A stretch of 64,000 bases of DNA from Halomicrobium katesii DSM 19301 (lineage in GTDB: Archaea; Halobacteriota; Halobacteria; Halobacteriales; Haloarculaceae). The position numbers and the translations under genes are program-made. Every line of letters starts with the position of its first letter. The stretch's first letter is position 1. Below are positions 51,458-61,408 of this stretch, one piece after another. The notes under the pieces were generated by a model. That model was not told the origin of the DNA and made no database searches. It saw nothing but the letters and a program-made list of their open reading frames with translations. Location: assembly GCF_000379085.1 (NCBI RefSeq), contig NZ_KB905378.1:2789231-2853230 (forward strand), in the 5' to 3' direction.

Positions 51458-52294
51458 TTAGAACGCGCCCCCGTCACAGACGAAGACGGTCACGAAGATC
51501 CGCTCGTCCGGTGCGACGTGGATGTCGACACCGATCGAGTCGTATCGCTCTTCGAGCAACTCGTTTGGGTCCCCCAAAGTGAATATCTGGAGTCCCCGAG
51601 CGACAGCAGATTCGTTCTGCTCGTCGAAGTTCTCGACCGTTTCCGACGATGTCGCGTGGGGTGCGAACGTAATCTCCGAGTTGCAGTTCGGATCGTGTTG
51701 ATTGACGGCGTCACGTGGTGTCGGGTCGTCGGCGTCACCGTACTCGGAGCGAACCCATTGTTTGTTGTACGCCGCTGCGGCGTCGTCCAGTGCCGCACCG
51801 CTGCTGACTGCTGATGCGTCTTCGGCTGTCCGACGGTCGTTGAGTTCCTCGACGTACGCGTCTTCGACGCTATCGAGCGAGAGGTTGCCGTAGCTTTCGG
51901 CGTGGCCTGGTGCGTCCGGCGATCCGACGAACGGAACGGTGATCAGTCCCGTCACACCCAGAGCGAGCGAGCCAACGAGGACGGCGACGAGGAGGTAGCC
52001 GGCAGCGTACTTCGGCTCCAGTACGTCCACGAAGCTCGTCCCGCCCAGGTCGTCGAGTTCGTCGTACTGCGGTTGGCGTTTCTCCAGTTGGGCGTTCCCG
52101 CAGCGACTGCACGGCGGCGAGTGCTTCTGGTGCTCGCGATCACACTCGGTACAGGCCCAGACCGGACCGTGATCCTGGCCGTCGCTCTCGTTGAGTTGTT
52201 CGATCGCGCGCTCGAACTTGTGGTGGCCACACTCGTCACACGGTGGATCGTCCGCGTCGTGAGGCTTCCCACACCAGGTACACCGCCACTCCAT
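51458..52294 (-). CDS. Double zinc-ribbon membrane protein, paralogue 2
   Basis: 278 aa with the same layout: MEWRCTWCGKPH...CDECG, CTECDRE...CSRCG, LGGTSFVDVLEPKYAAGY, a membrane helix (LLVAVLVGSLALGVTGLI) and an external CAP-like end SIGVDIHVAPDERIFVTVFVC. The cytosolic ribbons and helix entry are strongly conserved with paralogue 1, while the external middle region has diverged. ATG 52294 matches the paralogue start. Probably a tandem duplication. Confidence 0.75.
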   Translation of the reverse strand: MEWRCTWCGKPHDADDPPCDECGHHKFERAIEQLNESDGQDHGPVWACTECDREHQKHSPPCSRCGNAQLEKRQPQYDELDDLGGTSFVDVLEPKYAAGYLLVAVLVGSLALGVTGLITVPFVGSPDAPGHAESYGNLSLDSVEDAYVEELNDRRTAEDASAVSSGAALDDAAAAYNKQWVRSEYGDADDPTPRDAVNQHDPNCNSEITFAPHATSSETVENFDEQNESAVARGLQIFTLGDPNELLEERYDSIGVDIHVAPDERIFVTVFVCDGGAF

Positions 52295-52376
52295 TATCAT
52301 TACGAACCAAGTAGCCAACAAAAAATGTGTCGAACTTCGCTACGAAACGGAGTGATCGTCGAGAATCGCTGGAACG

Positions 52377-53192
52377 CTACAAACGCACCGGCACGCCCAT
52401 CTCGTCGAGGCGCTGCTTGGTCTCTGCGATGGAGTACTCGTCGAAGTGGAAGATCGAGGCCGCGAGTCCGGCGTCGGCACCGGCCTCCTCGAAGACCTCG
52501 TACATGTCTTCGGGACCGCCACAGCCAGAGGAGGCGATCACGGGCGTGGAGACGGCGTCACAGACGGCGCTGGTCAGCGGGATGTCGTAGCCGTCCTTGG
52601 TGCCGTCGGCGTCGATCGAGTTGACGAACAGCTCGCCCGCGCCGCGCTGCTCGGCCTCGATGGCCCACTCGACCACGTCGAGGCCGGTGCCCTCGCGGCC
52701 GCCCTTGACGGTACACTCGAACCAGCAGGACTCGCCGTCGACGTCCGCGTAGTGTTCGCCTTGCTCGTCGAAGCGTCGCCGCGCGTCGACCGAGATGACG
52801 ATACACTGGCTGCCAAACGCCGCCGCGCCCTCTCCGATCAGTTCCGGTCGCGCGATCGCACCGGAGTTGATCGAGACCTTGTCCGCGCCGGCCCGCAGCG
52901 TCTCTTTGATGTCCTCTCGGGTGCGGATTCCGCCGCCGACCGTCAGGGGGATGAACACCTCGTCTGCGACCTGCGAGACGGTGTCGAGCATCGTCTCGCG
53001 GCCCTCGGCGCTGGCGGTGATATCGAGAAAGACGAACTCGTCGGCTCCGGACTCGTTGTACTTTTTGGCCATCTCGACGGGGTCGCCGGTGTAGGCCAGG
53101 TCCTCGAAGTTGACGCCGGTGTAGACGGCGGCGTCGCCGTCCTCGTCTAAGTCCACGTCGATACAGGGGATGATCCGCTTCGTGAGAGTCAT
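52377..53192 (-). CDS. hisF: Imidazole glycerol phosphate synthase, cyclase subunit
   Basis: 271 aa TIM barrel. Catalytic Asp at residue 12 ([14 protein letters not shown]) and the second in [10 protein letters not shown]; phosphate-binding loops LTVGGGIRT and [10 protein letters not shown]. It closes the imidazole ring in histidine biosynthesis with ammonia from HisH, which is not in the window. The Phe-Asp-Glu-Gln insertion after VDARRR is typical of haloarchaeal versions. Confidence 0.95.
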   Translation of the reverse strand: MTLTKRIIPCIDVDLDEDGDAAVYTGVNFEDLAYTGDPVEMAKKYNESGADEFVFLDITASAEGRETMLDTVSQVADEVFIPLTVGGGIRTREDIKETLRAGADKVSINSGAIARPELIGEGAAAFGSQCIVISVDARRRFDEQGEHYADVDGESCWFECTVKGGREGTGLDVVEWAIEAEQRGAGELFVNSIDADGTKDGYDIPLTSAVCDAVSTPVIASSGCGGPEDMYEVFEEAGADAGLAASIFHFDEYSIAETKQRLDEMGVPVRL

Positions 53193-53295
53193 TTACTACC
53201 CGTCCGTTCGTCGCTCCGGGCTTTGTCGGTTTCGGCTGGCGCATCTGAGACGCGATTCCGACAGGAATAGGTACCACCGCGGGGAACGGCCTGGC

Positions 53296-53496
53296 ATGAG
53301 CGACGACCACGGGCACGACGAGGACCGTCCCGACTACGACCCAGAGCACGTCGAACTGCCAGCGCGCGAACCGCCGCTGCGCGAGACCGCACCCCAGAGT
53401 GAGTTCACGACCGGACAGGTCGGTCGCGGGGCCGCCGTCGCCGCCGTCGGTCTGCTGCTGACGTTCGGGCTGGCGCTGGCGCTGGTGCCGATCTGA
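53296..53496 (+). CDS. Small acidic protein with one C-terminal membrane helix
   Basis: 66 aa: charged His/Asp/Glu-rich N-terminus (SDDHGHDEDRPDYDPEHVELP) and a membrane segment at ~43-65 (GRGAAVAAVGLLLTFGLALALV). ATG 53296; the longer frame is antisense to hisF upstream sequence. Widespread haloarchaeal type, function unknown. Confidence 0.65.
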   Translation: MSDDHGHDEDRPDYDPEHVELPAREPPLRETAPQSEFTTGQVGRGAAVAAVGLLLTFGLALALVPI

Positions 53497-53538
53497 TCGG
53501 TCGTTATCCGTCCGTCGAATCGCTCGAAAAACCGCGTT

Positions 53539-55725
53539 CTACTCCAGTTCGTTCGTGATCGTCGAGCGCAGTCCGGCGATCTCGTCGGCGTCGTAGGAGA
53601 GCGATTCGCCGGTGACCGTCAGGTCCAGCGCGCCCGAGTCGTCGGCCGCCCCGAGGTCGTAGACGGGCGCGACGCCGTCGAAGGCCTCGCGCACCGCGCG
53701 GGCGTCCGTCGTCTCGATCACCACGCGGCCCGGCTGCTCGCCGAAGAGCAGTTCGGCCACACTGCCCTTGTTCGGTGCGTCGACCTCGACGCTCGCGCCG
53801 GCATCTTCGTGGACCATCTCCGCCAGTCCGACGGCGAGGCCGCCGTGGCTCAGGTCGTGGGTCGCGAGCGTCGCGTCCTCGTCGGCCACGTCGGCGAGCG
53901 TCTCGATGAAGGCGTCGGGGGCGTCCAGCAGCGTCGGGAACCGATCCGTGCCGCCGAACTGCGTGAGGTACTCCGAGCCGCCGAGTCGCGGTTCGGCGTC
54001 GCCTTCGAGCGCGCGAGCACCGACGAGGAGGAGTTCGCCCTCGCCCGACAGCGACATCGGGGGTGCCTCGTAGCCGTCCTTGGTGCCGACCGCTGCCAGC
54101 GTCGGCGTCGGCGGGATCGGGCCGGCCACCGAGTCGTTGTACAGCGAGACGTTGCCACCGACGACGGGGATGTCGAGCGTCGAGCACATGTCGGCGAGCC
54201 CGTCGACGATCCCCTTGAACGCGCCGTAGACCTCGGGCTTCTCGGGGTTGCCGCCGTTGAGACAGTCGACCGCCGCTAGCGGCGTCGTCCCCTTGGCGGC
54301 GAGGTTGGTGGCGTTCTCCAGCGCGACGGCGCGTGCGCCCTCGTAGGGTGCCGTGTCAGTCCAGTTGGGATCTGCACCGGCCGTGTAGGCCAGCCCGACG
54401 CCGGTCTCACCGTCGTCGCTCGCCGCCGCGCCGGCTTCGCGGACGGCAAGTACCGCCGCGTCGTCGCCCGGCGGAGTCGCCGTCCGGACCTGCACTTCGT
54501 GGTCGTACTGGCGGTACACCCAGCGCTTCGAGGCGGTGTTGGGGCTGGCGACGACCGACTCGAACGCGTCGTCGAGGGCGACGCCGTCTGGGAGATCGCG
54601 CTCTGGCTGTGTCGGCTCCTCGAACGGGAGGTCGTTGAACGGCGCGCCCTCGCCGAGGAACTCGGCGTCGCAGTCGACGACCGTCTCGCCATCGAACGTG
54701 CAGACGTAGTCGCCCGTGTCGGTGACCTCACCGATGACGGAGGCACCGAGGTCGAAACGGTCCGCGATCTCTCGCACGCGGTCGACGTTCTCGGGCGCGA
54801 CCTCGTAGCACATCCGCTCCTGGCTCTCGGCGAGCAGATACTCCATGGCGTTCATGTTGGGCTCGCGCTCGTGGACTTCGGTGAGCTCGATCTCCGCACC
54901 CAAGCCGCCCTTGGCGACCAGTTCGGAGCTCGCACCGCCGAGGCCGGCCGCGCCGAGGTCGCGGGCCGACTCGATCAGCCCCTCGTCGATGAGCTGTTCG
55001 TTGGCCTCGATCAGCAGCTTCTCGGTGTACGGGTCGCCGACCTGCACTGCGGGACGGTCCTCCGTCTCGGCGTCCTCTGCGAGGTCTTCGCTGGCGAAAG
55101 AGGCTCCGCCGAGACCGTCGCGACCGGTGGAGTTGCCCACCAGGACGAGCTTGTTGCCCGGCTGCTGTGCGACCGCAGTGATCATCCGCTCTTCGTCGAC
55201 CAGACCGATACAGGAGACGTTGACCAGCGGGTTGCCCTCGTAGCCGTCGTGGAAGGCCGCGCTCCCGGTGACGGTCGGGACGCCGATACAGTTGCCGTAG
55301 TGGCTGATCCCCTCGACGACGCCTTCGAGCAGGTATCGCGAGTGCTCGCGGTCGAAGTCGCCGAAGTACAGCGAGTCCGCCAGCGCGATGGGGTAGGCAC
55401 CCATCGACAGCGTGTCCCGCACGATCCCGCCGACGCCGGTCGCTGCACCGTCGAACGGGTCGACGTAGGATGGGTGGTTGTGGCTCTCGATCCCCATCGT
55501 GATGTACGTGCCGTCGCAGTCGGGCAGTTCCACGACGGCGGCGTCGTCGCCCGGACCGACGACGACCTGATCGCCCTCGGAGTCGAACGCGCCCAGCAGT
55601 GGTCGCGACGATCGGTACGCACAGTGCTCGCTCCAGAGGTTCTCGAAGAGGGCCGCCTCGGCCTGGGTCGGTTCTCGGCCGAGCTCCTCGACCACGAGAT
55701 CGTGGTCAGCATCGGAGAGGCTCAT
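53539..55725 (-). CDS. purL: Phosphoribosylformylglycinamidine synthase subunit PurL
   Basis: 728 aa small-form PurL. Signatures: [63 protein letters not shown] (partial strings), catalytic His in NHPS, and C-terminal [16 protein letters not shown]. It converts FGAR to FGAM in purine synthesis with PurQ and PurS, which are not adjacent. Convergent with the small membrane protein at 53296. Confidence 0.95.
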   Translation of the reverse strand: MSLSDADHDLVVEELGREPTQAEAALFENLWSEHCAYRSSRPLLGAFDSEGDQVVVGPGDDAAVVELPDCDGTYITMGIESHNHPSYVDPFDGAATGVGGIVRDTLSMGAYPIALADSLYFGDFDREHSRYLLEGVVEGISHYGNCIGVPTVTGSAAFHDGYEGNPLVNVSCIGLVDEERMITAVAQQPGNKLVLVGNSTGRDGLGGASFASEDLAEDAETEDRPAVQVGDPYTEKLLIEANEQLIDEGLIESARDLGAAGLGGASSELVAKGGLGAEIELTEVHEREPNMNAMEYLLAESQERMCYEVAPENVDRVREIADRFDLGASVIGEVTDTGDYVCTFDGETVVDCDAEFLGEGAPFNDLPFEEPTQPERDLPDGVALDDAFESVVASPNTASKRWVYRQYDHEVQVRTATPPGDDAAVLAVREAGAAASDDGETGVGLAYTAGADPNWTDTAPYEGARAVALENATNLAAKGTTPLAAVDCLNGGNPEKPEVYGAFKGIVDGLADMCSTLDIPVVGGNVSLYNDSVAGPIPPTPTLAAVGTKDGYEAPPMSLSGEGELLLVGARALEGDAEPRLGGSEYLTQFGGTDRFPTLLDAPDAFIETLADVADEDATLATHDLSHGGLAVGLAEMVHEDAGASVEVDAPNKGSVAELLFGEQPGRVVIETTDARAVREAFDGVAPVYDLGAADDSGALDLTVTGESLSYDADEIAGLRSTITNELE

Positions 55726-55887
55726 TACCTCCCCGTGGCTTCCGGCCAGCTAAATCGCTTTCCATGCGCGCCCGCCGCGCCGCAATCCGTCGACGAATAC
55801 CGCCGGCCCCTGCATACTCGGGGAGTTTCCATCTGGTGGGAATCCCCGCGGCGGGCTATAAGGGAGTCTTACCTACGACAAAGTGTA

Positions 55888-57048
55888 ATGACTGATCGCA
55901 TCGGAGCCCCCGGAACGAGTATGAGTCGCCGAGAGTTCGTCGCTGCAACGGGCCTGAGCGGTTCGCTGGCGCTCGCCGGCTGTCAGGCACCCACGTCGTC
56001 CTCGAAGGTCTCGACGACGAGCGAAACGGCGACGGAGACCTCGATGGCGAGTCAGTCCGAGTCGCTGCCGACGACGTCGCCGCCGGAGATCGTCAACGTC
56101 GACGAGCAGGGCGGCGAGGTCACGATTTCGACCGTCGCCTCGAAGCACATGGTTCACCCCGAGGAGACGATGGGCGGCCCGGTCGAACTGCCGAAGGTGT
56201 GGGCGTTCAAGGCCGACGACGGCGATCCCAGCGTCCCAGGTCCGATCCTCCGGACGACCGAGGGTGAAGACATGACGGTGACGCTCGACAACACCGACGC
56301 CAACATGCCCCACACGCTGCACTTCCACGGCGTCAAGAAGACCTGGGAGAACGACGGCGTGCCGACGACGACGGGCATCACGGTCAACCCCGGCGAGAAG
56401 CACACCTACGAGATCCCGGCCAACGTCCCCGGGACGCACCTCTATCACTGCCACTACCAGACCCAGCGTCACATCGACATGGGGATGTACGGCATCTTCC
56501 GCGTCGACCCGAAGGGGTACGAGGAGGCCGACCAGGAGCTGTTCATGACGCTGAAAGACTGGGACTCGACCCTGAACAAGCAGATGGCCGGCATGGACGC
56601 CACCTACAGCCCGCGGGACCGCGACCCCGACGTGTTCACGATCAACGGCAAGAGCGCGCCACGGACGCTCCACCCCGAAGACGGCTCGCCGGTCATCGTC
56701 TCGCAGGGCGACACGGTCCGCATCCACCTCACCAACAACGGCTACATGAGCCACCCGATGCACACGCACAACCACCGCTTCCGCGTGGTCGAGAAAGACG
56801 GGTCGGAGGTCCCCGAGGCCGCGCAGTACGAACAGGACGTGATCAACGTCGCTCCCGCGGAGCGAAAGGCCATCGAGTTCGACGCCGACGCCGACCCCGG
56901 CGTCTACCTCATGCACTGCCACAAGGTCAGCCACGCGATGAACGGCAACACCTACCCCGGCGGAATGGTCGGCGGCATCGTCTACGAGGAGGCGATGGAC
57001 TCGGACATCTTCGCCGAGCTGATGGACTACGCCGGCTACGAAGGCTAA
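55888..57048 (+). CDS. Two-domain multicopper oxidase (TAT lipoprotein)
   Basis: 386 aa. The N-terminus SRREFVAATGLSGSLALAGC is a twin-arginine lipoprotein signal, then a Ser/Thr-rich linker. Cupredoxin domain 1 has LHFHGVKKTW and the type-1 copper ligands HLYHCHYQTQRHIDMGM. Domain 2 has HPMHTHNHRF and YLMHCHKVSHAM. Two cupredoxin domains with HxH pairs fit a laccase-like or NirK-like two-domain oxidase; nitrite reductase is possible but the usual NirK spacing is not clear. TATA box CTATAAG at ~55856-55862. No CGAA-N4-TTCG site upstream. Confidence 0.85.
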   Translation: MTDRIGAPGTSMSRREFVAATGLSGSLALAGCQAPTSSSKVSTTSETATETSMASQSESLPTTSPPEIVNVDEQGGEVTISTVASKHMVHPEETMGGPVELPKVWAFKADDGDPSVPGPILRTTEGEDMTVTLDNTDANMPHTLHFHGVKKTWENDGVPTTTGITVNPGEKHTYEIPANVPGTHLYHCHYQTQRHIDMGMYGIFRVDPKGYEEADQELFMTLKDWDSTLNKQMAGMDATYSPRDRDPDVFTINGKSAPRTLHPEDGSPVIVSQGDTVRIHLTNNGYMSHPMHTHNHRFRVVEKDGSEVPEAAQYEQDVINVAPAERKAIEFDADADPGVYLMHCHKVSHAMNGNTYPGGMVGGIVYEEAMDSDIFAELMDYAGYEG

Positions 57049-57193
57049 CCGCCGGCAACGACGGGCAGCACGCGGATCGCAGTCTGCGTTCGGACACGCG
57101 GCGTCGCTGTCGGTCTGGCTCATCGACGGGCACACTTTCGCATTCTGAAGCTGTGGTGGGTGGATTATACTGCTAGCACCGGAACCACCAGGT

Positions 57194-58099
57194 ATGGATT
57201 GGTCTCACTCGAACTCGGACGACGTATCGAACACGCCGACTCGACGCCACTTCCTCGCTACTGGCGCTGCCGGCGCGGCGGCGGCGCTCGCGGGCTGTAC
57301 GATCTCCGGACAACCGGAGCGCGAAACGACGGACGTGGAGTACAGTGTCGGAGGCGTCGATGCAGTAGCTATCGACGGCGACGACGGCGAGACGACCGTC
57401 GAGCCCTGGGACGGGGACGAAGTCCGGATTCGGGCGACGAAGTACGCTATCGGCGGGACGGAGTTGAGCGACGTACAGGTCACCAGAAACGTCGACGACG
57501 GACGACTCTCGGTCGGCGTGAAGGACACGACAGGTGTCGCGATCGGCACCGTCGGGGGCGGACTCGAATCGCTCACGGTCGAGGTGCCGTCCGGCGTCCG
57601 AGTCGGGGAGCTCACAATCGACGACGGCGACGCGACCATCGGCGACGTGGCCGGAGACCTCGCGCTCTCGGTCGACGACGGCACCGCCGAGGTCGGCCCG
57701 CTCGACGGCGGTGTTCAGATCGACGCGGACGACGGCGACATCGAAGTCGGTGCGGTCGACAGCGTCGCGGGGAAGGTCGACGACGGCGGCATCTCGGCGA
57801 CCGAGGCGACAACGATCGGCGACGTCGAGGCCGACGACGGCGACCTCGACCTCGCCGTCGCGAACGTCGACGGCCCGGCGACCGTCAGCGCCGACGACGG
57901 TGACGTGACGCTCCGACTCTCTCCGTCCCTGGATCTCTCGGTTACCGCCCGCAGCGACAACGGGACGGTCACGGTCTCGGACGGCGTGCTAGACGAGGTC
58001 GAGAGCGGCGAGGAGGGGACGCGCGGACAAATCGGTGCGGGAACCGATCAGCTGACAGTCGAGGTCGACGACGGCTCGGTCACGCTCGAAGCGCTGTAA
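57194..58099 (+). CDS. TAT lipoprotein with DUF4097-like beta-helix
   Basis: 301 aa. TRRHFLATGAAGAAAALAGC is a TAT lipobox signal. The mature part is a chain of short parallel-beta turns (LTIDDGDATIGDVAGDLALSVDDGTAEVGPLDGG..., each ~20 residues with DDG turns), as in the DUF4097 adhesin-like family. Surface-anchored, function unknown. The repeated DDG codons explain a long antisense open frame. Convergent with cox1; a palindromic repeat lies between. Confidence 0.75.
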   Translation: MDWSHSNSDDVSNTPTRRHFLATGAAGAAAALAGCTISGQPERETTDVEYSVGGVDAVAIDGDDGETTVEPWDGDEVRIRATKYAIGGTELSDVQVTRNVDDGRLSVGVKDTTGVAIGTVGGGLESLTVEVPSGVRVGELTIDDGDATIGDVAGDLALSVDDGTAEVGPLDGGVQIDADDGDIEVGAVDSVAGKVDDGGISATEATTIGDVEADDGDLDLAVANVDGPATVSADDGDVTLRLSPSLDLSVTARSDNGTVTVSDGVLDEVESGEEGTRGQIGAGTDQLTVEVDDGSVTLEAL

Positions 58100-58126
58100 C
58101 GCGTCGGCCGCGACGAACCCGTCTCA

Positions 58127-58205
58127 TACGGGCGGTTGTAGGAATGTACCGGTGATCGTCGCCACGGAGTAGACGATCACCGGTAAGCAACTACAATAAA
58201 CCGTA
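58127..58205 (-). repeat. Stop-codon-abutting palindromic repeat, copy 5 (type A)
   Basis: 79-bp palindrome ending at 58205 against the minus-strand TAA stop (58206-58208) of the oxidase subunit I gene. Far side is TGA in the same reading. Left outer arm is diverged (GGGCGGTTGTAGG) toward the type-B form, so it looks like a hybrid. Confidence 0.88.
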
Positions 58206-59978
58206 TTAGTCGCCGTCGTCGGACCGCAACTCCGACGAGGCTCCGCTCACTTCGCTCTCGGAGCCGCCGTCGGTCAGCGCGGGCAGTCGCTCGGACGCGA
58301 ACCACTCGAACTCGCGGGCTCGCATGCCGTCGCGGTCGAGGTTCCACGGGTCGTTGCTGGTCACTCGCGGCCCTTCGAGCCACGAGGTGACGACGTTCCA
58401 GAGGAAGAGGAGCTGGCCGACGACGAGCAGGACGACGCCCAGCGTCGCGATCTGGTGGAGCAGCGTGAACAGGTCGATCGGACCGACGGCCACGTCGTAG
58501 GTCGCGTACCGCCGGGGCATCCCGGCGTAGCCCAGCAGGATCATCGGGAAGAAGGTGATGTTGGTCCCGATCATCGTGAGCCAGAAGTGGGCTTTGGCGA
58601 GCGTGCGCTGGTACCAGCGGCCGGTGTAGATAGGGAACCAGTAGTAGATCCCGGCGAACACCGCGAAGGCGATCCCGCCCATGATGACGTAGTGGAAGTG
58701 GGCGACGACCTGGTATGTGTCGTGCAACAGGAGGTCGACGGGGATCGCCGCCTCGAAGACGCCGGTCACCCCGCCGATGACGAAGTTGGCGATGAAGCCG
58801 ACACAGAAGAGAAACGGTGCGGTCAGCCGCAGGCGGCCGTTCCACATCGTCGCCATCCAGTTGAACGTCTTGACCGCGCTGGGGATCGCGATCGAGATCG
58901 TGATCGCCATGAACGCGCCCCGCAGCCGCGGGTCCATCCCGGTCGCGAACATGTGGTGTGCCCAGACGCCAAAGGAGAGGACCCCCAGCGCCAGCGTCGA
59001 GTAGACGACGAACTTGAAGCCGAACAGCTTCCGACCGCAAAACTTCGGGAGGATGTAGCTGATCAGCCCCATCGGCGGGAGCACGAGGATGTACACCTCG
59101 GGGTGGCCGAAGAACCAGAACAGGTGTTGCCACAACAGCGTCCCGCCGCCGTCGCCGATCGCGAAGAAGGTCGTCCCCAGGTTGCGATCGAGCAGCAACA
59201 TTACGAGGGCGCTGCCCAGCAGGGGGAACGCAAAGAGGATCTGGCCGGACTGGACCAGCACCGTCCAGCTGAAGATGTCGAGGTTGGCCCAGTCGATGTC
59301 CTCACCCTGTTCGGTGAAGATGGTCGCGATGAAGTTGATCGCACCCATCGTCGCGGAGACGCCGGTCAGGTGCAGCCCCAGGATCATCAGGTCGATCGCG
59401 GGGCTTGGCTGATCCAGCGACAGCGGCGTGTAAATCGTCCAGGCCGTCTGTGCGGGTGCGATGCCGGGGATGAAGAAGCCGGCCCAGATCAGGACCGCCC
59501 CGAAGGGCAACAGCCAGAACGCGATCGCGTTGATCCGCGGGAACGCCATGTCGTCGGCCCCGATCAACAGCGGGACGAAGTAGTTCGAGAACGCGGCCAG
59601 GATCGGCGTCCCGAACAGGAACAGCATTGTGATCCCGTGGCTGGTCAGGAGCGCGTTGTACATCGCCGGCTGGAGGACGTTCGAGGTTGGGGTGACCAGC
59701 TCGAACCGCATCAACACGACTGCCACGCCGCCCCAGGCGAAGGCCAGCACGGCGAAGGTCCCGTAGAGCAGTCCGATGTCTTTGTGGTCGACCGTCGTGA
59801 GCCAGCGAGTCAGTCCGCCGGGCTTCTCGCCGTGGTGTGCCGTCTCGTCGACCGTCCCGCCACCGCCGCCGACGGCCGGCGTGTACGAGCGCCAGTTCTC
59901 CAGCCTCGTTACGACCGCGGCCGCACCGGCCACCAGTGCGACCATCACTGTCGTCAGGACGAGCTGCGTTGCTGCCAT
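58206..59978 (-). CDS. Cytochrome c oxidase subunit I
   Basis: 590 aa haem-copper oxidase core subunit. After one N-terminal membrane helix and a Gly-rich linker come twelve helices with low-spin haem His in ALLTSHGITMLF, the cross-linked His-Tyr motif in FWFFGHPEVYILVLPPMG, paired CuB His in VWAHHMFATG, and haem-a3 His in YQVVAHFHYVIMGG. Reduces O2 and pumps protons. A CGAACACGTTCG palindrome lies 39 nt before the ATG, shared with the genes to the right, so expression may respond to oxygen or NO. The TAA stop abuts a palindromic repeat. Confidence 0.93.
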   Translation of the reverse strand: MAATQLVLTTVMVALVAGAAAVVTRLENWRSYTPAVGGGGGTVDETAHHGEKPGGLTRWLTTVDHKDIGLLYGTFAVLAFAWGGVAVVLMRFELVTPTSNVLQPAMYNALLTSHGITMLFLFGTPILAAFSNYFVPLLIGADDMAFPRINAIAFWLLPFGAVLIWAGFFIPGIAPAQTAWTIYTPLSLDQPSPAIDLMILGLHLTGVSATMGAINFIATIFTEQGEDIDWANLDIFSWTVLVQSGQILFAFPLLGSALVMLLLDRNLGTTFFAIGDGGGTLLWQHLFWFFGHPEVYILVLPPMGLISYILPKFCGRKLFGFKFVVYSTLALGVLSFGVWAHHMFATGMDPRLRGAFMAITISIAIPSAVKTFNWMATMWNGRLRLTAPFLFCVGFIANFVIGGVTGVFEAAIPVDLLLHDTYQVVAHFHYVIMGGIAFAVFAGIYYWFPIYTGRWYQRTLAKAHFWLTMIGTNITFFPMILLGYAGMPRRYATYDVAVGPIDLFTLLHQIATLGVVLLVVGQLLFLWNVVTSWLEGPRVTSNDPWNLDRDGMRAREFEWFASERLPALTDGGSESEVSGASSELRSDDGD

Positions 59979-60017
59979 TGGGGGCCGGTTTCGCCGCTCG
60001 CTACGTCGGCGTTACTC

Positions 60018-60029
60018 CGAACACGTTCG
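60018..60029 (-). promoter_or_regulatory. CGAA-N4-TTCG operator upstream of oxidase subunit I
   Basis: CGAACACGTTCG, 39 nt between the site and the minus-strand ATG at 59978. Same core and spacing as the three sites to the right. Confidence 0.7.
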
Positions 60030-60072
60030 TGCGAGCCTTGACGGTCGTTCGCACACCTCACTGTCGCGCCAC

Positions 60073-60645
60073 CTAGAACGGGGTGTCGAACCCGCCCTCG
60101 TCGACAACGTCGTCGGCCGCCGTGGCGTCGCCCGCGTCGATATCGGAGGGGATCTCGCCGGCCTCTCGGAACACCGTTTCGAGTTCCCGTAGCTTCGCGT
60201 TGATCGTCGCACTCTGGTGGTGCATCGGATCGACCCGGACCCGCACGAGGTCGTACTCGTGGGACTCGCGACAGCCGTTCCAGGCCCGGAACGCGCCGAC
60301 GGTCAGCGTGTCGCTCTGTGGACAGAACTCGGTCGTCGGGGCGAACTCCGCCCGGAGGACGCGCTCGCCGTCCGTCTCGGTCTCGCGGGCGTACCGAAAG
60401 CCCGAATCGGGATGTCGCCGGTCGAGGTTCAGCCGCGCGAGGTTGTAGCCGAAGGTCATGTCGATGACGCCGCGACGCTCGAAGAGCGTCCGCGTCGCCC
60501 GGTGGAAGGCGGCGTGTTCGCGGCCGGTCAGGACCGCGCCGTCGAGGAACGGTCCCGGTTCCGGGAGGTGTTCGGGGGCGAACTCGTCGTAGTCGTCGTA
60601 CTCGGGGCCCTCACCGTCGCGAGCGAATCCGGAGAGGAGACTCAT
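60073..60645 (-). CDS. Conserved haloarchaeal hypothetical in the respiratory cluster
   Basis: 190 aa soluble acidic protein. Contains FHRATRTLFERRGVIDMTFGYNLARLNLDRRHPD, FCPQSDTLTVGAFRAWNG and a C-terminal VRVRVDPMHHQSATINAKLRELETVFREAG helix. Two Cys (TEFCPQ, GCRES) and several His could bind metal. No named family recognised. It starts exactly 38 nt from the palindrome at 60684 and is divergent from the cupin gene, so both are likely controlled together. Confidence 0.65.
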   Translation of the reverse strand: MSLLSGFARDGEGPEYDDYDEFAPEHLPEPGPFLDGAVLTGREHAAFHRATRTLFERRGVIDMTFGYNLARLNLDRRHPDSGFRYARETETDGERVLRAEFAPTTEFCPQSDTLTVGAFRAWNGCRESHEYDLVRVRVDPMHHQSATINAKLRELETVFREAGEIPSDIDAGDATAADDVVDEGGFDTPF

Positions 60646-60683
60646 ACGTCAGCGTTGGGCCGCCAGCCCGCTGTGGTTGCTGG

Positions 60684-60695
60684 CGAACACGTTCG
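60684..60695. promoter_or_regulatory. CGAA-N4-TTCG operator centred between divergent genes
   Basis: CGAACACGTTCG with 38 nt to the ATG at 60645 (minus) and 38 nt to the GTG at 60734 (plus). Confidence 0.75.
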
Positions 60696-60733
60696 GGCAA
60701 ACCCAGACCGCGGTCCCGGCCGATCTATCGTTC

Positions 60734-61108
60734 GTGACCGCAACGTCGATCGACGCCGAACGACGCTACGACGACGCACAGTTCTCCGCACAGACGATCC
60801 ACGAGACCGAGCGCCAGAAGGTCGTCCTGGGATACTTCGAGCCGGGACAGTTCATCCCCGTCCACGCGCCCGACAGCGACGTGGCGATCACGGTCGTGTC
60901 GGGGTCGGGCGTGATCCGCGACGGCGAGAGCGACCACGCGGCCGAGCCCGGGAGCGTCGCCGTCGTGCCCGCAGGGACGGAACGCGGGGTGAAAGCCGAC
61001 GACGGCGAGCGACTGGAGGCGACGCTCGTCACCGCGCCGCCGCCGACCGACGCCGAACACGAGCCGGTGCGTCGGGGCCTCCAGACGGGGCAGTTCGACC
61101 CGGACTGA
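60734..61108 (+). CDS. Cupin-domain protein
   Basis: 124 aa single cupin barrel (KVVLGYFEPGQFIPVHAPDSDVAITVVSGSGVIRDGES, PGSVAVVPAGTERGVKA). It has the G-x5-H-x3-4 motif 1 with one clear His and a degenerate motif 2, so metal binding is uncertain. GTG 60734 is chosen because it lies 38 nt from the operator, as in the other genes here; the TTG at 60677 precedes the operator itself. Likely redox or NO-stress accessory protein; function unknown. Confidence 0.7.
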   Translation: MTATSIDAERRYDDAQFSAQTIHETERQKVVLGYFEPGQFIPVHAPDSDVAITVVSGSGVIRDGESDHAAEPGSVAVVPAGTERGVKADDGERLEATLVTAPPPTDAEHEPVRRGLQTGQFDPD

Positions 61109-61123
61109 TATCGCCGCTCTGGC

Positions 61124-61135
61124 CGAACACGTTCG
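61124..61135 (+). promoter_or_regulatory. CGAA-N4-TTCG operator upstream of DUF2249-cupin
   Basis: CGAACACGTTCG, 39 nt before the ATG at 61175. It also follows the cupin stop by 15 bases. Confidence 0.75.
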
Positions 61136-61174
61136 GCCAAAGTCCCTCCCGCTCGTGGCCACTACCGTCGACCG

Positions 61175-61408
61175 ATGCCAGCCGAAACACTCGATCTGCG
61201 CGAGGTACCGCCGCCACAGCGCCACCCCATGATCCACGAGGCGTTCCAGACCCTCGACAGCGGCGAGGCCCTGGAGATCGTCAACGACCACGAACCGAAG
61301 CCGCTGTTCTACGAGTTCCAGGCGGAGGTCGAGGCCTTCGACGCGGCGGGGTACTCCTGTGAGGAGCGCGACGACGGCAACTACGTCGCCCGGCTCCCGA
61401 AAGCATGA
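61175..61408 (+). CDS. DUF2249-family protein
   Basis: 77 aa TusA-like small fold: LDLREVPPPQRHPMIHEAFQTLDSGEALEIVNDHEPKPLFYEFQAE in sequence order, then a beta hairpin. DUF2249 proteins cluster with denitrification and NO-detoxification genes in bacteria and haloarchaea. Overlaps the next cupin gene by four bases (ATGA). A second DUF2249 protein is at 62138. Confidence 0.8.
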   Translation: MPAETLDLREVPPPQRHPMIHEAFQTLDSGEALEIVNDHEPKPLFYEFQAEVEAFDAAGYSCEERDDGNYVARLPKA

